In this document: one piece after another, positions 25,010 to 33,895 of the stretch | Numbering within the stretch: position 1 is the stretch's first letter | Layout of the letters: each line of letters opens with the position of its first letter | NCBI GenBank assembly: GCA_947492585.1 | Contig: CANLND010000003.1 | Coordinates: forward strand, 1 to 64,000 | Direction: 5' to 3' | Source: an uncultured Paracoccaceae bacterium | GTDB lineage: Bacteria > Pseudomonadota > Alphaproteobacteria > Rhodobacterales > Rhodobacteraceae | DNA: 64,000 bases | Position numbers and translations under genes: made by a program | The notes under the pieces: generated by a model | The model's database searches: none | What the model saw: only the letters and a program-made list of their open reading frames with translations | Told to the model about the DNA's origin: nothing

Positions 25010-25795
25010 ATGTTTAGATCTATTTTCCTGTGCCTCCTTGCCCTGACCTCAACCGCCGCTGCCGATGACACTTGTCACGGCGCGCTACCATGTGCGTTGG
25101 GGGAGCGGTCTTACCATGTGATGGCGCCGGACGGCTGGGATGGGGTTTCTCCGCTGCCAGTTCTGATGCATTTTCACGGCTGGGGGCGCACGGGGGTCCA
25201 TGCGCAAAACAGTGAGCGCATCGGGGCCTCGACCAAACGGCGTGGTGTGCTGCTGGTGACACCAAATGGCGCAGGCAAGACCTGGGATTTCTGGGGCAAG
25301 GACACCGCCGATGTCAGCTTTGGCGATGCGGTGCTGGCGGATGTGGCCAAACGCTATCCGGTGGCCGAGGATCAGATCTACGTTTCAGGCTATTCTTATG
25401 GTGCGGCGATGGCGTGGCGCTATGCCTGCCACAGCGGTGAAGACGTGGCCGCATTATTGGCGATTGCGGGCAGCATTTCACAAGGCGAAACCTGTGATGA
25501 GGCCCCACAGCAGGTGCGCCATGTGCATGGGGTAGAGGATACCGTGGCGACCTTGCCGATTGGGGCGGGGGATGACCTGCCGCTTGGCCTGTGGCGCGCC
25601 CGTCTGAGATGTGCCGAGGCGACCCCGCAGGGGGATTGGCAAGCGCGCAGTTTTCTAACTCTGACCCGCAGCCATTGGACGTGTGCAAACGGCTCTGTGA
25701 CGCTGGATCTGCATCCGGGGGGGCATTTTGTGCCGCATGGCTGGATCGGACGACAATTGGACCAGCTTTTGGGTCTCACTCCCAGCTATCCTTGA
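25010..25795 (+). CDS. Secreted alpha/beta-hydrolase, PHB depolymerase / feruloyl esterase type
   Basis: A 261-residue protein with a Sec signal peptide (about residues 1-18, cleavage near TAAA-DD). It has the alpha/beta-hydrolase fold of the LpqC/PHB-depolymerase-like esterases: oxyanion-hole region MHFHGWGR, the nucleophile elbow GYSYG (Ser129), a probable Asp in HGVEDTV and a catalytic His in LHPGGHFVPHGW. Six or so cysteines could form disulfides in the periplasm. The substrate cannot be named: short polyesters, feruloyl esters or other acyl esters are possible. It sits between the pheS region and pheT on the same strand. Confidence 0.85.
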   Translation: MFRSIFLCLLALTSTAAADDTCHGALPCALGERSYHVMAPDGWDGVSPLPVLMHFHGWGRTGVHAQNSERIGASTKRRGVLLVTPNGAGKTWDFWGKDTADVSFGDAVLADVAKRYPVAEDQIYVSGYSYGAAMAWRYACHSGEDVAALLAIAGSISQGETCDEAPQQVRHVHGVEDTVATLPIGAGDDLPLGLWRARLRCAEATPQGDWQARSFLTLTRSHWTCANGSVTLDLHPGGHFVPHGWIGRQLDQLLGLTPSYP

Positions 25796-25884
25796 CCGCT
25801 GGCGCGCCCTAGGCTTGCACATGGGTAAATTCTTTGCCATTGCCTGTGAGCAAAGACATGGCTTGCCATAGGGATCCCTGACCG

Positions 25885-28281
25885 ATGAAATTCACGCTGT
25901 CCTGGCTGAAAGAACATCTCGACACCACCGCATCTGTGGACGAGATCACCGAAGTGCTTACCGATCTTGGCCTTGAGGTCGAAGAGGTGGTGAACCCAGC
26001 CGATCGGCTGAAGGACTTTTCCCTTGGGTTTGTGAAACACGCGGAAAAGCACCCCGACGCGGATAAGCTGCGGGTGTGCAAGGTCGATACCGACGAAGGT
26101 GAGATGCAGATCATTTGCGGCGCGCCCAACGCTCGCGAAGGCATCACCGTGGTTGTGTGCAAGCCGGGCATGTATGTTCCGGGTTTGGATATCACCATTG
26201 GCGTGGGCAAAATCCGCGGCGTTGAGAGCTATGGCATGATGGCGTCTGAGCGTGAGCTGGAGCTGTCGGAAGAACACGATGGCATCATCGAGCTGCCCTC
26301 GGGGGCGGTGGGAGACAAATTCGTGGACTGGCTGACGAAACATGATCCGGCCAAAGTCGACCCGATGATCGAGATCGCGATTACGCCAAACCGTCAGGAC
26401 GCCTTGGGCGTATATGGCATTGCCCGCGATCTGGCCGCACGTGGTGTGGGGACGTTGAAGACCACCGGGTACACGGCCACCGAAGGCACATTTGCCAGCC
26501 CCATTAAGGTCGCGATCGATGAAGACACGCTGGACGGTTGCCCGCTGTTTTCTGGCCGCGTCATTCGTGGCGTCAAAAACGGCCCCAGCCCGCAATGGCT
26601 GCAGGATCGTCTGACGGCGATTGGCCTGCGCCCGATTTCGGCGCTGGTGGACATCACCAACTTTTTCACCTTTGATCAGAACCGTCCGCTGCATGTGTTT
26701 GATGTGGCTAAGGTGTCGGGCGACCTGCGGGTGCACCGTGCGGCAGGTGGCGAAACGTTGAAGGCGCTGGACGAAAAAGACTATACGTTCTCAGCCGGTC
26801 AGATGGTGATTTCAGACGCAAACGGTGTTGAATGCATCGGTGGCATCATGGGCGGTGAGGCCACGGGCTGCACCGAGGACACCGTGGATGTGTTTCTGGA
26901 AAGCGCGTTCTGGGATCATATCCAGATTGCCACCACGGGCCGCGCACTGAAAATTAACTCGGACGCGCGTTATCGTTTCGAACGCGGCGTGGATCCTGAA
27001 TACACCATCGAAGGTCTGGAGCGCGCGACGCAGATGATCCTTGATCTGTGTGGCGGTGAGCCGTCCGAAATGGTTATCGCGGGTGACGTGCCCAACCATT
27101 CCCGTGCCTACAAACTGGACCCAGAGCGGGTGCAGTCGCTGGTGGGCATGGAGATCCCTGAATCTGACCAGCGCCAGACTCTGACGCGTCTGGGCTTCCG
27201 TCTGGAAGGCAACATGGCGCATGTGCCCAGCTGGCGCCCTGATGTGCGCGGTGAGGCAGATCTGGTGGAAGAGGTTGCGCGGATTGCGTCCTTGACCAAG
27301 CTGAAAGGTGTACCGCTGCCGCGTATCACCGATGGCATTCCCAAACCGGTGATGACCCCGCAACAGCGCCGTTTGCAACTGGCGCGCCGCACTTCGGCCG
27401 CGCTGGGGTATAACGAATTGGTCAGCTACACCTTCATCGACAAGGCGGCGGCATCTCTGTTTGGCGGTGGTGACGATGCGACGATGCTGGCGAACCCGAT
27501 TTCTTCGGAAATGTCGCATATGCGTCCTGATTTGCTGGCAGGCCTGTTGCAGGCCGCTGCCCGCAATCAAGCGCGCGGTTACATGGATCTGGCGTTGTTT
27601 GAGACCGGGCCCGTGTTCCACGGGGGGGAACCCGGTGAACAACGCGAACAGATTGCTGGCATTCTGGTGGGGCGCACTGGCCCCAAAGATGTGCATGGTG
27701 CCTCGCGTCCAGTCGATGTGTATGATGCCAAAGCGGATGTTGAGGCGGTTCTGACGGCGATCGGCGCGCCCGCCAAGGTGCAGATCCTGCGCGGTGGCGA
27801 TGCCTGGTGGCATCCGGGCCGTCACGGTCGGATCTGTCTGGGCCCGAAAAAGACGCTGGGCGTCTTTGGCGAAGTGCACCCCAAGGTTCTGCAAGAATTG
27901 GGTATCAAAGGCGCAGCTGTTGCCTTTACCATCTGGCCGGAAGAAATCCCGCTGCCCCGCAAATCCAAGACCACGCGTGCCGCGCTGAACAACAGCGACC
28001 TACAGGCGGTTGAACGTGATTTCGCCTTTGTGGTGGATGACACCGTTGAAGCGCTGACCTTGGTCAATGCGGCGGCGGGTGCGGATAAGGCGCTGATCAC
28101 AGATGTGCGTGTCTTTGATGAGTTCATCGGCGGGTCGTTGGGTGAGGGCAAGAAATCTCTGGCCATTACGGTTCGCTTGCAGCCGACCGATAAGACGCTG
28201 AAAGAAAAAGATATTGAAGCGGTGAGCGACAAAATCATCGGCAAGGTGACCAAAGCCACCGGCGGTACGTTGCGTGGCTAA
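25885..28281 (+). CDS. pheT: Phenylalanine-tRNA ligase, beta subunit
   Basis: This 798-residue beta subunit is complete: an N-terminal tRNA-binding OB domain (about 40-150, VCKVDTDEGEMQIICGAPNA), the B3/B4 editing domain (about 200-400, LVDITNFFTFDQNRPLHVFD), B5, a catalytic-like domain, and the C-terminal ferredoxin-fold anticodon-binding domain (NNSDLQAVERDFAFVVD). It forms the alpha2-beta2 synthetase with PheS and hydrolyses mischarged Tyr-tRNA-Phe. A strong terminator follows. It is separated from pheS by about 1.4 kb. Confidence 0.98.
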   Translation: MKFTLSWLKEHLDTTASVDEITEVLTDLGLEVEEVVNPADRLKDFSLGFVKHAEKHPDADKLRVCKVDTDEGEMQIICGAPNAREGITVVVCKPGMYVPGLDITIGVGKIRGVESYGMMASERELELSEEHDGIIELPSGAVGDKFVDWLTKHDPAKVDPMIEIAITPNRQDALGVYGIARDLAARGVGTLKTTGYTATEGTFASPIKVAIDEDTLDGCPLFSGRVIRGVKNGPSPQWLQDRLTAIGLRPISALVDITNFFTFDQNRPLHVFDVAKVSGDLRVHRAAGGETLKALDEKDYTFSAGQMVISDANGVECIGGIMGGEATGCTEDTVDVFLESAFWDHIQIATTGRALKINSDARYRFERGVDPEYTIEGLERATQMILDLCGGEPSEMVIAGDVPNHSRAYKLDPERVQSLVGMEIPESDQRQTLTRLGFRLEGNMAHVPSWRPDVRGEADLVEEVARIASLTKLKGVPLPRITDGIPKPVMTPQQRRLQLARRTSAALGYNELVSYTFIDKAAASLFGGGDDATMLANPISSEMSHMRPDLLAGLLQAAARNQARGYMDLALFETGPVFHGGEPGEQREQIAGILVGRTGPKDVHGASRPVDVYDAKADVEAVLTAIGAPAKVQILRGGDAWWHPGRHGRICLGPKKTLGVFGEVHPKVLQELGIKGAAVAFTIWPEEIPLPRKSKTTRAALNNSDLQAVERDFAFVVDDTVEALTLVNAAAGADKALITDVRVFDEFIGGSLGEGKKSLAITVRLQPTDKTLKEKDIEAVSDKIIGKVTKATGGTLRG

Positions 28282-28304
28282 GTTTTGGCCCCGGGGTTGA
28301 AGTG

Positions 28305-28341
28305 AAAAACGCGCTCTCAGGTCATCTGAGGGCGCGTTTTT
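28305..28341 (+). terminator. Terminator after pheT
   Basis: A 16-bp stem, AAAAACGCGCTCTCAG / CTGAGGGCGCGTTTTT, with one G-T pair and a 5-base loop, starts 23 bases after the pheT stop. Confidence 0.92.
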
Positions 28342-28357
28342 GTGTGGAGGGGATCAG

Positions 28358-28792
28358 ATGGCAGCAATGTTGGTGCCGGAGCTGGGCGTGCGGGATTGGG
28401 CGCGGTCGCGGTGGTTTTACGTTGAGGCGCTGGGCTTTGCGGTAAAGTATGAGCGCCCTGAAGAGGGGTTCAGCTATCTGACACTTGGCGCGGCCGAGCT
28501 GATGATTGATCAGATTGGCGTCGGGCGTGATTTTGTATCCCTGCCGCGCGGTGCGGCGTTGGGGCAGGGCATGAATCTGCAGATCGAAGTGGTAGATGTA
28601 GCACCGATTTTGGCTGGGGCCACGCAATTTGGCGCGCCGATTGTATTGCCGCTTGAGGATAAATGGTATCGCATAGACAGCTCTGAAGGAGGCAACCGTC
28701 AGTTTGCAGTGGCAGATCCGGATGGCTACGTGCTGCGGTTTTTTCAGGATTTAGGCCAGCGGGTTTTGGTGATTCCACCTGCCGGATGTTAA
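28358..28792 (+). CDS. VOC family (glyoxalase/bleomycin-resistance fold) protein
   Basis: A 144-residue protein with two beta-alpha-beta-beta-beta modules of the vicinal-oxygen-chelate fold: PELGVRDWARSRWFYVEALGF at the start and VADPDGYVLRFFQDLG near the end. It resembles bleomycin-binding/glyoxalase-like proteins that bind a small ligand or metal as a dimer. ATG 28358 follows TGGAGGGGATCAG, a good ribosome-binding site. The real ligand is unknown. It is convergent with a LysE-type exporter gene. Confidence 0.85.
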   Translation: MAAMLVPELGVRDWARSRWFYVEALGFAVKYERPEEGFSYLTLGAAELMIDQIGVGRDFVSLPRGAALGQGMNLQIEVVDVAPILAGATQFGAPIVLPLEDKWYRIDSSEGGNRQFAVADPDGYVLRFFQDLGQRVLVIPPAGC

Positions 28793-28800
28793 GTGCCGCG

Positions 28801-29415
28801 TTATTCAGGCAGTGCCCGCCAGCCTTTGGCGATCAGCAGGGCGCCGACGCCCATCAGGCCAAATCCGGACAGACGTTCCACCGTGAGCCAGCCCCCGGCT
28901 GCGCGCTTGAACGCCTGTGCCGCCAGAAGCGCGTAGCCCAGAATGAAAGCCGCATCCAGCGCCACAAAAATCGCGCCATAGATCAGAGATTGCAGCGCCA
29001 CGCTGTGCGCGGCGGAAATGAAGCCGGGAAACAGCGCGACAAAGAAAACGATGGCTTTGGGATTGGTCACACAGGCAAAAAAGCCGCTGAGGAAGGTTGT
29101 GCGTGTGGCGGATTGCGGCACATCAGCAATAGGGGTGGCACGCACGGATTTCACCGCAAGATAGAGAACAAACAGACCGCCTGCGATTTGCAGGTAAGGC
29201 AAGATCACTTCGGAGGCGCCGATCAGGATCTTAAGTCCGGCGGTGGCAATCAGGATGTGCACCACCGACCCAAGCGCATCCCCGGCGACAGTGATCAGAG
29301 CGGCCCGCGGTCCAAAGCGGATGGCCTGAGACGACGCCAGCGCCACGGAGGGGCCTGGGGTGACCACAATCACCAGCGTTGCGGTCAGAAATCCAAGAAA
29401 CAGAATGGGATCCAT
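28801..29415 (-). CDS. LysE family translocator
   Basis: A 204-residue inner-membrane exporter with six hydrophobic segments and the signature VVTPGPSVALASSQAIRFG near residue 20. FACVTNPKAIVFFVALFPGF is the second conserved family block. It exports amino acids or related compounds (RhtB/LysE family). ATG 29415 is supported by AAGGAGC upstream on the minus strand. Its distance from the other LysE gene (12651) and moderate similarity suggest different substrates. Confidence 0.92.
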   Translation of the reverse strand: MDPILFLGFLTATLVIVVTPGPSVALASSQAIRFGPRAALITVAGDALGSVVHILIATAGLKILIGASEVILPYLQIAGGLFVLYLAVKSVRATPIADVPQSATRTTFLSGFFACVTNPKAIVFFVALFPGFISAAHSVALQSLIYGAIFVALDAAFILGYALLAAQAFKRAAGGWLTVERLSGFGLMGVGALLIAKGWRALPE

Positions 29416-29526
29416 GGGGGCTCCTTACAATGAACTGGGCCCATATTGGGAAGCGGGTGGCATTTCGCAAGCGCTTTGCGCTAGGACTTGGGAAAGTTTG
29501 TACAACATGTCTTGGAGGCGTCTATT

Positions 29527-29973
29527 ATGTTGAGCGTATATCTTTCTGGTGAAATCCACACTGACTGGCGGGATCAAATCATGGAGGGCGCAGATGGGAT
29601 GGGCATTATGTTCAACGCGCCTGTCACCGATCATGCGGCCAGCGATGACTGTGGCGTTGCAATCTTGGGCGCCGAAGAGAACAAATTCTGGCATGACCAC
29701 AAAGGGGCAAAGCTAAATGCAATGCGCACCCGCAAAGGCATTGAAGAGGCCGATGTGGTGGTTGTGCGCTTTGGCGAAAAATACAAACAGTGGAATGCCG
29801 CATTTGATGCGGGCTATGCAGCGGCTTTGGGGAAATCCATCATTGTGTTGAGCCAGGCTGAACATCAGCACGCGCTGAAAGAGGTGCACGCGGCTGCGCT
29901 TGCCGTTGCAGAGACGCCGCAGCAAGTGGTTGAGCTGCTGACCTATGTGGTTGAGGGGACATTGCCCAAATGA
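29527..29973 (+). CDS. ytoQ: YtoQ family protein
   Basis: A 148-residue YtoQ protein, with the highly conserved start LSVYLSGEIHTDWRD, then MFNAPVTDHAASDDCGVAILG, KFWHDHKGAKLNAMRTRKGI and VVRFGEKYKQWNAAFDAGYAAALGK. The fold resembles nucleoside 2-deoxyribosyltransferases, but biochemical function is unknown. ATG 29527 has GGAGGCG upstream and starts at the invariant MLSVYLSGE; longer readings are unlikely. It is monocistronic. Confidence 0.92.
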   Translation: MLSVYLSGEIHTDWRDQIMEGADGMGIMFNAPVTDHAASDDCGVAILGAEENKFWHDHKGAKLNAMRTRKGIEEADVVVVRFGEKYKQWNAAFDAGYAAALGKSIIVLSQAEHQHALKEVHAAALAVAETPQQVVELLTYVVEGTLPK

Positions 29974-30208
29974 TCACTTTGCGCGACGCGGTGTCGCCAT
30001 GCGTGTCTAATTGGGAGACGTCTGAATAGGATCAAATCGTCAAGGCTACGGGTGGGTGTACTATGTTGTCGCGCGCAGGTTCTGGAGCATAGTCTGCGCG
30101 CGACCTTAAATAGCGGTACACTGTTGAGCGTTTGGCCGACGCCTGTGCACAACGCTGGGCCGCGTGGCTCCCGCGCCTGAAAGAGCCCATTCGGGCGCAT
30201 TACAGGCT

Positions 30209-30237
30209 TGGGCCGGGCAGCGCGTGGACGCGCTGCG
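30209..30237 (-). terminator. Hairpin after mscL, with a partial palindromic repeat
   Basis: GCAGCGCG-TGGA-CGCGCTGC (30218-30237) lies directly next to the mscL stop codon on the minus strand. The adjoining TTGGGCCGGGC (30209-30219) is identical to the end of the perfect palindrome at 40671, so this may be a degraded copy of that repeat acting as a terminator. No long T run follows. Confidence 0.5.
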
Positions 30238-30238
30238 G

Positions 30239-30673
30239 TTACGCTTTATTGTTCAGCGAGTCGCGGATTTCCAAGAGCACGTCCAGTTCCGTTGGGCCTT
30301 TGGGCGTTTCGTCTGCTGGGGCTTCTTCCTGTTGTTCCATGCGGTCTTTGATACGGTTCACGTTCCGCACCAGTTGGAACACGACAAAGGCAATGATCAG
30401 GAAATTGATCACAGCCATAAAAAACGCACCATAGGCGAATACGGCCGCCCCGGCTTCGCGCGCGGCTTCGAGAGAGGTGTAGGTGTTTTCACCCGACAGC
30501 ACCCAGAAATTGTTGGTAAAGTCGATCCCCCCCATGAATAGGCCAATGATTGGGTTGATCAGGTCATCCACCATCGACTTCACAATGGCGGTGAAGGCGG
30601 CGCCGATAATGATACCAACAGCCATATCCATGACATTGCCACGGGCGATAAAAGATTTGAATTCATTTAACAT
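30239..30673 (-). CDS. mscL: Large-conductance mechanosensitive channel
   Basis: The 144-residue MscL subunit forms a homopentameric pore in the inner membrane that opens under extreme tension and lets solutes escape during osmotic downshock. The N-terminal amphipathic helix and TM1 read [20 protein letters not shown] with the conserved gating glycines, and TM2 is [20 protein letters not shown]. The cytoplasmic tail is acidic and helical. It fits physiologically with the betaine importer elsewhere in the window, though the two are not linked. Confidence 0.97.
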   Translation of the reverse strand: MLNEFKSFIARGNVMDMAVGIIIGAAFTAIVKSMVDDLINPIIGLFMGGIDFTNNFWVLSGENTYTSLEAAREAGAAVFAYGAFFMAVINFLIIAFVVFQLVRNVNRIKDRMEQQEEAPADETPKGPTELDVLLEIRDSLNNKA

Positions 30674-30955
30674 ATTAAGGTCTCTCTTTGTGACAACTCG
30701 AAGGGCGTGCCACAGGTTAGCATCAATCAGATTTGGTGCAAATCTTACCTAACGACCGGGATTTGTAGCAACCGGGTAGGAGCGCTGGATCTACCTCAAG
30801 GCGTTGGAAGTTAAAAGGTTTTGCCTTTTCAGAGATGCTCTACAGCTTTAGAGATTGCAGCGATGTCATTGCTTTACTGGAGCGGTTGTCGATGTTGAGG
30901 GCAGGGCGACCAACACGTGAGACAAGATCTGGATCAGTTACCCTTCTGAAGACGT
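30674..30955. other. Intergenic stretch between mscL and ald
   Basis: About 280 bases with no convincing reading frame. The end nearest mscL must contain its promoter (minus strand). No recognisable RNA gene or strong dyad is visible. Confidence 0.6.
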
Positions 30956-30989
30956 AAAATAGCCGGATGAACGGATGCACCCGGCTATT
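30956..30989 (-). terminator. Terminator of ald
   Basis: AATAGCCGG (30958-30966) pairs with CCGGCTATT (30981-30989); on the minus strand the stem is followed by TTT. It lies 22 bases beyond the ald stop codon. Confidence 0.85.
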
Positions 30990-31010
30990 CTTGGACATGT
31001 GTGGACTGAG

Positions 31011-32126
31011 TTATTTGATGGCTAAGGTTGGCGATACAACATCAATACCCAGTGCTTTGCCCACCGCATAATAAGTGAGCTGGCCTGCATGTACGTTTAA
31101 TCCGTTGAGCAGGTGCGCATCCTCAGCACAGGCTTGTTTCCAACCCTTGTCGGCGAGGTTCAATAGGAAGGGCAGGGTCGCATTGCCAAGCGCCTGTGTC
31201 GATGTGCGCGCCACCGCGCCCGGCATATTGGCGACGCAGTAGTGCATGATGCCGTCTACGTCGTAGATCGGATCCGCGTGTGTCGTCGCGTGCGAGGTTT
31301 CAAAGCAACCGCCTTGATCAATCGCCACGTCTACCAGAACCGCGCCGGGCTTCATTTCTGACAGCTGTGCCCGCGACACCAGTTTGGGTGCCGCCGCGCC
31401 TGGGATCAACACGGCGCCGATCACCATGTCTGCATCGCGCACCAATTCAGCGGTCGCGCCCGCAGTAGAATACTGGTTTTTGAAGTCGCGGCCAAAGACG
31501 TCATCGAGATATTTCAGACGGTTCAGAGAACGATCCAGCACGGTGACATCCGCGCCCATGCCAGCGGCGATTTTTGCCGCGTGGGTGCCCACAACACCGC
31601 CGCCGATGACCACGACTTTGGCCGGGGCAACTCCGGGTACGCCGCCCATTAAAACGCCGCGCCCGCCGTTGGCTTTTTGCAAAGTGTATGACCCAACCTG
31701 TGGCGCCAGGCGGCCGGCGACTTCGGACATTGGTGAGAGCAGAGGCAAGCCGCCATTGGCGTCTGTCACGGTTTCATAGGCGATCGCCGTGCAGCCGGAC
31801 GCCAAAAGATCATGAGTCTGTTCGGGATCGGGCGCTAGGTGCAGGTAGGTGAACAGCAGCTGATCTTCGCGCAGCATTTTGCGTTCAATAGCCTGAGGCT
31901 CTTTGACTTTTACGATCATATCCGCAGTGGCAAAGATTTCTGCGGCGGTGTCGATGATCGCGGCACCGGCTGCGACATAATCCGCATCGGTGAACCCTGC
32001 GCCTAGTCCGGCGCCTTGCTGAATGAGAACGTCATGTCCGTGGTTGACCGCCTCGCGGGCGGCGTCCGGGGTCATACCGACGCGAAATTCCTGAGGTTTT
32101 ATTTCTGTAGGGCATCCGATTTTCAT
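31011..32126 (-). CDS. ald: Alanine dehydrogenase
   Basis: The 371-residue enzyme interconverts L-alanine and pyruvate plus ammonia with NAD. Key segments are MKIGCPTEIKPQEFRVGMTP, VKVKEPQ with a substrate-binding Lys, LFTYLHLAPD with the catalytic His, the Rossmann loop VVIGGGVVGTHAA, VLDRSLNRLKYL, and the conserved YDVDGIMHYCVANMPGAVAR. ATG 32126 gives the family's normal start. It is divergent from an Lrp-type regulator with a perfect palindrome in the shared promoter, the usual ald-aldR arrangement in alphaproteobacteria. Confidence 0.97.
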   Translation of the reverse strand: MKIGCPTEIKPQEFRVGMTPDAAREAVNHGHDVLIQQGAGLGAGFTDADYVAAGAAIIDTAAEIFATADMIVKVKEPQAIERKMLREDQLLFTYLHLAPDPEQTHDLLASGCTAIAYETVTDANGGLPLLSPMSEVAGRLAPQVGSYTLQKANGGRGVLMGGVPGVAPAKVVVIGGGVVGTHAAKIAAGMGADVTVLDRSLNRLKYLDDVFGRDFKNQYSTAGATAELVRDADMVIGAVLIPGAAAPKLVSRAQLSEMKPGAVLVDVAIDQGGCFETSHATTHADPIYDVDGIMHYCVANMPGAVARTSTQALGNATLPFLLNLADKGWKQACAEDAHLLNGLNVHAGQLTYYAVGKALGIDVVSPTLAIK

Positions 32127-32226
32127 GGCTGTCTCCGCTACTCTTGATGAAGTTCTTCCTGTCAAAACTCTATCGGGGGTGCGACAAAATGTGCTGCTTT
32201 ATTGGGCTGTTTAAAAACATGCGTTT

Positions 32227-32239
32227 CGAAGAATCTTCG
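32227..32239. promoter_or_regulatory. Palindromic operator between ald and its Lrp regulator
   Basis: CGAAGA-A-TCTTCG is a perfect 13-bp palindrome about 100 bases before the ald start and 37 bases before the regulator start. A further half-site TTCTTCG occurs at 32265-32271. A closely matching site lies upstream of dgcN (15006-15019). Confidence 0.65.
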
Positions 32240-32275
32240 TGTATATTGACATAAGGGTGAGAGGTTCTTCGACAA

Positions 32276-32737
32276 ATGTCATTAGATGAAACAGATCGTC
32301 GTATTCTAAAGGTGCTTCAACGGAAGGGACGTATTTCAAACGCGGACCTTTCAGAGCAGGTCAATCTGTCTGCGTCGGCCTGTCACCGGAGGGTGCAGCG
32401 GCTGGAGACAGAGGGGTATATTCGCGGCTATGTGGCGCTTTTGGATCCGCGCCAGATGAAGGTTCCGACGACCGCTTTTGTCGAAATTACCCTCTCGGGT
32501 CAGGCGGATGAAGTGCTGGAGGCGTTCGAGCGCGCGGTGGCGTTGATCCCGGATGTGCTTGAGTGTCACCTAATGGCGGGTACCGCAGATTACATTTTGA
32601 AAGTGGTGGCGGAAAACACCGAAGATTTTGCCCGGATCCATCGCCGGTTTCTGGCGCGCTTGCCGGGCGTTGCACAAATGCAAAGTTCCTTTGCATTGCG
32701 CACAGTTTTTGAAACCACAGCGTTGCCTGTTTCGTGA
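32276..32737 (+). CDS. Lrp/AsnC family regulator of alanine dehydrogenase
   Basis: A 153-residue Lrp-type protein. The winged-helix domain includes ISNADLSEQVNLSASACHRRVQRLE; the RAM domain follows from about residue 65, with HLMAGTADYILKVV as the conserved ligand-site strand. Divergent placement next to ald, with a palindrome between, matches the AldR arrangement in which alanine activates ald expression. The gene ends with no obvious terminator before ppk2; about 180 bases separate them. Confidence 0.93.
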   Translation: MSLDETDRRILKVLQRKGRISNADLSEQVNLSASACHRRVQRLETEGYIRGYVALLDPRQMKVPTTAFVEITLSGQADEVLEAFERAVALIPDVLECHLMAGTADYILKVVAENTEDFARIHRRFLARLPGVAQMQSSFALRTVFETTALPVS

Positions 32738-32915
32738 AAAGACCTGCAATGGTTGAAGTCGCCCAACAGTTGGGCCTAAGGTGGATGCCCGGGGCCAGCG
32801 TTTTTGTCAGCGCACGCGGCAGATCCTGCCAACGCTGGGTGACATTGACATGAAATGATCACATGGCGCCGTTATTGTGACGCAAGTTATTGCGCCGCCG
32901 GCGAAGGAGAGACCT

Positions 32916-33833
32916 GTGAACAGCGACGACGTCCATGAACCCTATGATTGGCTAGATGCTGAACTGCAGGATACGCTTGACGAAGATGTCGAGATCGAGT
33001 TCTCCGAACCGATGTTGTCGATGGAGTTGCGCAAGATCTACAAGGCGCAGCATCCGGAGATGTTGGACCGCAAGGTGTATTTCCAGAACCTGTTGCGCCT
33101 TCAGGCTGAGCTGATCAAGCTACAGGATTGGGTGCAGCACACCGGTGCCAAGGTCTGCGTGATCATGGAAGGGCGCGATTCGGCGGGCAAAGGTGGCGTG
33201 ATCAAGCGGATCACCCAACGTCTGAACCCGCGCGTGGCCCGTGTTGTCGCCTTGCCTGCGCCGTCCCGTCGGGAACAAAGCCAATGGTACTTCCAACGCT
33301 ACGTCCCGCATCTGCCAGCCGGCGGCGAAATCGTTTTGTTTGATCGGTCGTGGTACAATCGCGCCGGCGTTGAACGGGTGATGGGATTTGCCACTGACAC
33401 GCAGGTGGATCAATTTTTTCAGGACGTTCCCGAATTTGAACGCATGTTGGTGCGCTCAGGGGTGATTTTGCTGAAATATTGGTTCTCGATCACCGATGAA
33501 GAGCAGCAGCTGCGGTTTATGATGCGCATTCATGATCCGATGAAGCAGTGGAAGCTGTCGCCGATGGATCTGCAAAGCCGCATTCGTTGGGAGCAATACA
33601 CCAAGGCCAAAGAAGAGATGTTTGAACGCACCAACATCCCTGAAGCGCCGTGGTTCATTGTGGAAGGCAACGATAAGAAACGCGAACGACTGAATTGTAT
33701 CGAACACCTGCTGTCCAAGATCCCATATGAAGACGTGCCGAGTGAAAAAGTGGCGCTGCCGGATCGAGAATACAATCCCGATTATGAACGGCGTGTTCTG
33801 CCGGACGAGCTTTATGTTCCTAAGGTTTATTGA
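32916..33833 (+). CDS. ppk2: Polyphosphate kinase 2
   Basis: A 305-residue class I PPK2, which moves phosphate between polyphosphate and nucleoside diphosphates, usually making ATP or GTP from polyphosphate. Walker A is GRDSAGKGG (about 86-94), the Walker B/lid region is LFDRSWYNRAGVERVMGF, and KYWFSITDEEQQLRF is characteristic. I chose GTG 32916 because AAGGAGA lies six bases upstream; an alternative GTG at 32877 would add 13 residues and has no ribosome-binding site. Confidence 0.95.
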   Translation: MNSDDVHEPYDWLDAELQDTLDEDVEIEFSEPMLSMELRKIYKAQHPEMLDRKVYFQNLLRLQAELIKLQDWVQHTGAKVCVIMEGRDSAGKGGVIKRITQRLNPRVARVVALPAPSRREQSQWYFQRYVPHLPAGGEIVLFDRSWYNRAGVERVMGFATDTQVDQFFQDVPEFERMLVRSGVILLKYWFSITDEEQQLRFMMRIHDPMKQWKLSPMDLQSRIRWEQYTKAKEEMFERTNIPEAPWFIVEGNDKKRERLNCIEHLLSKIPYEDVPSEKVALPDREYNPDYERRVLPDELYVPKVY

Positions 33834-33851
33834 TCCAAAACAGCGCAATAG

Positions 33852-33880
33852 AAAACGCCCGACGCTGGGTCGGGCGTTTC
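33852..33880. terminator. Terminator shared by convergent ppk2 and CAP-RTX genes
   Basis: The 11-bp stem AAACGCCCGAC / GTCGGGCGTTT with a 5-base loop lies 18 bases after ppk2 and 16 bases from the stop of the opposing gene. The A and T flanks allow action in both directions. Confidence 0.85.
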
Positions 33881-33895
33881 AGTAGCGTTGATTGG

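Noticed and set aside
26812-27894. Open frame of 360 codons on the minus strand opposite pheT
   Set aside because: Antisense shadow of pheT with no domain and no ribosome-binding site.
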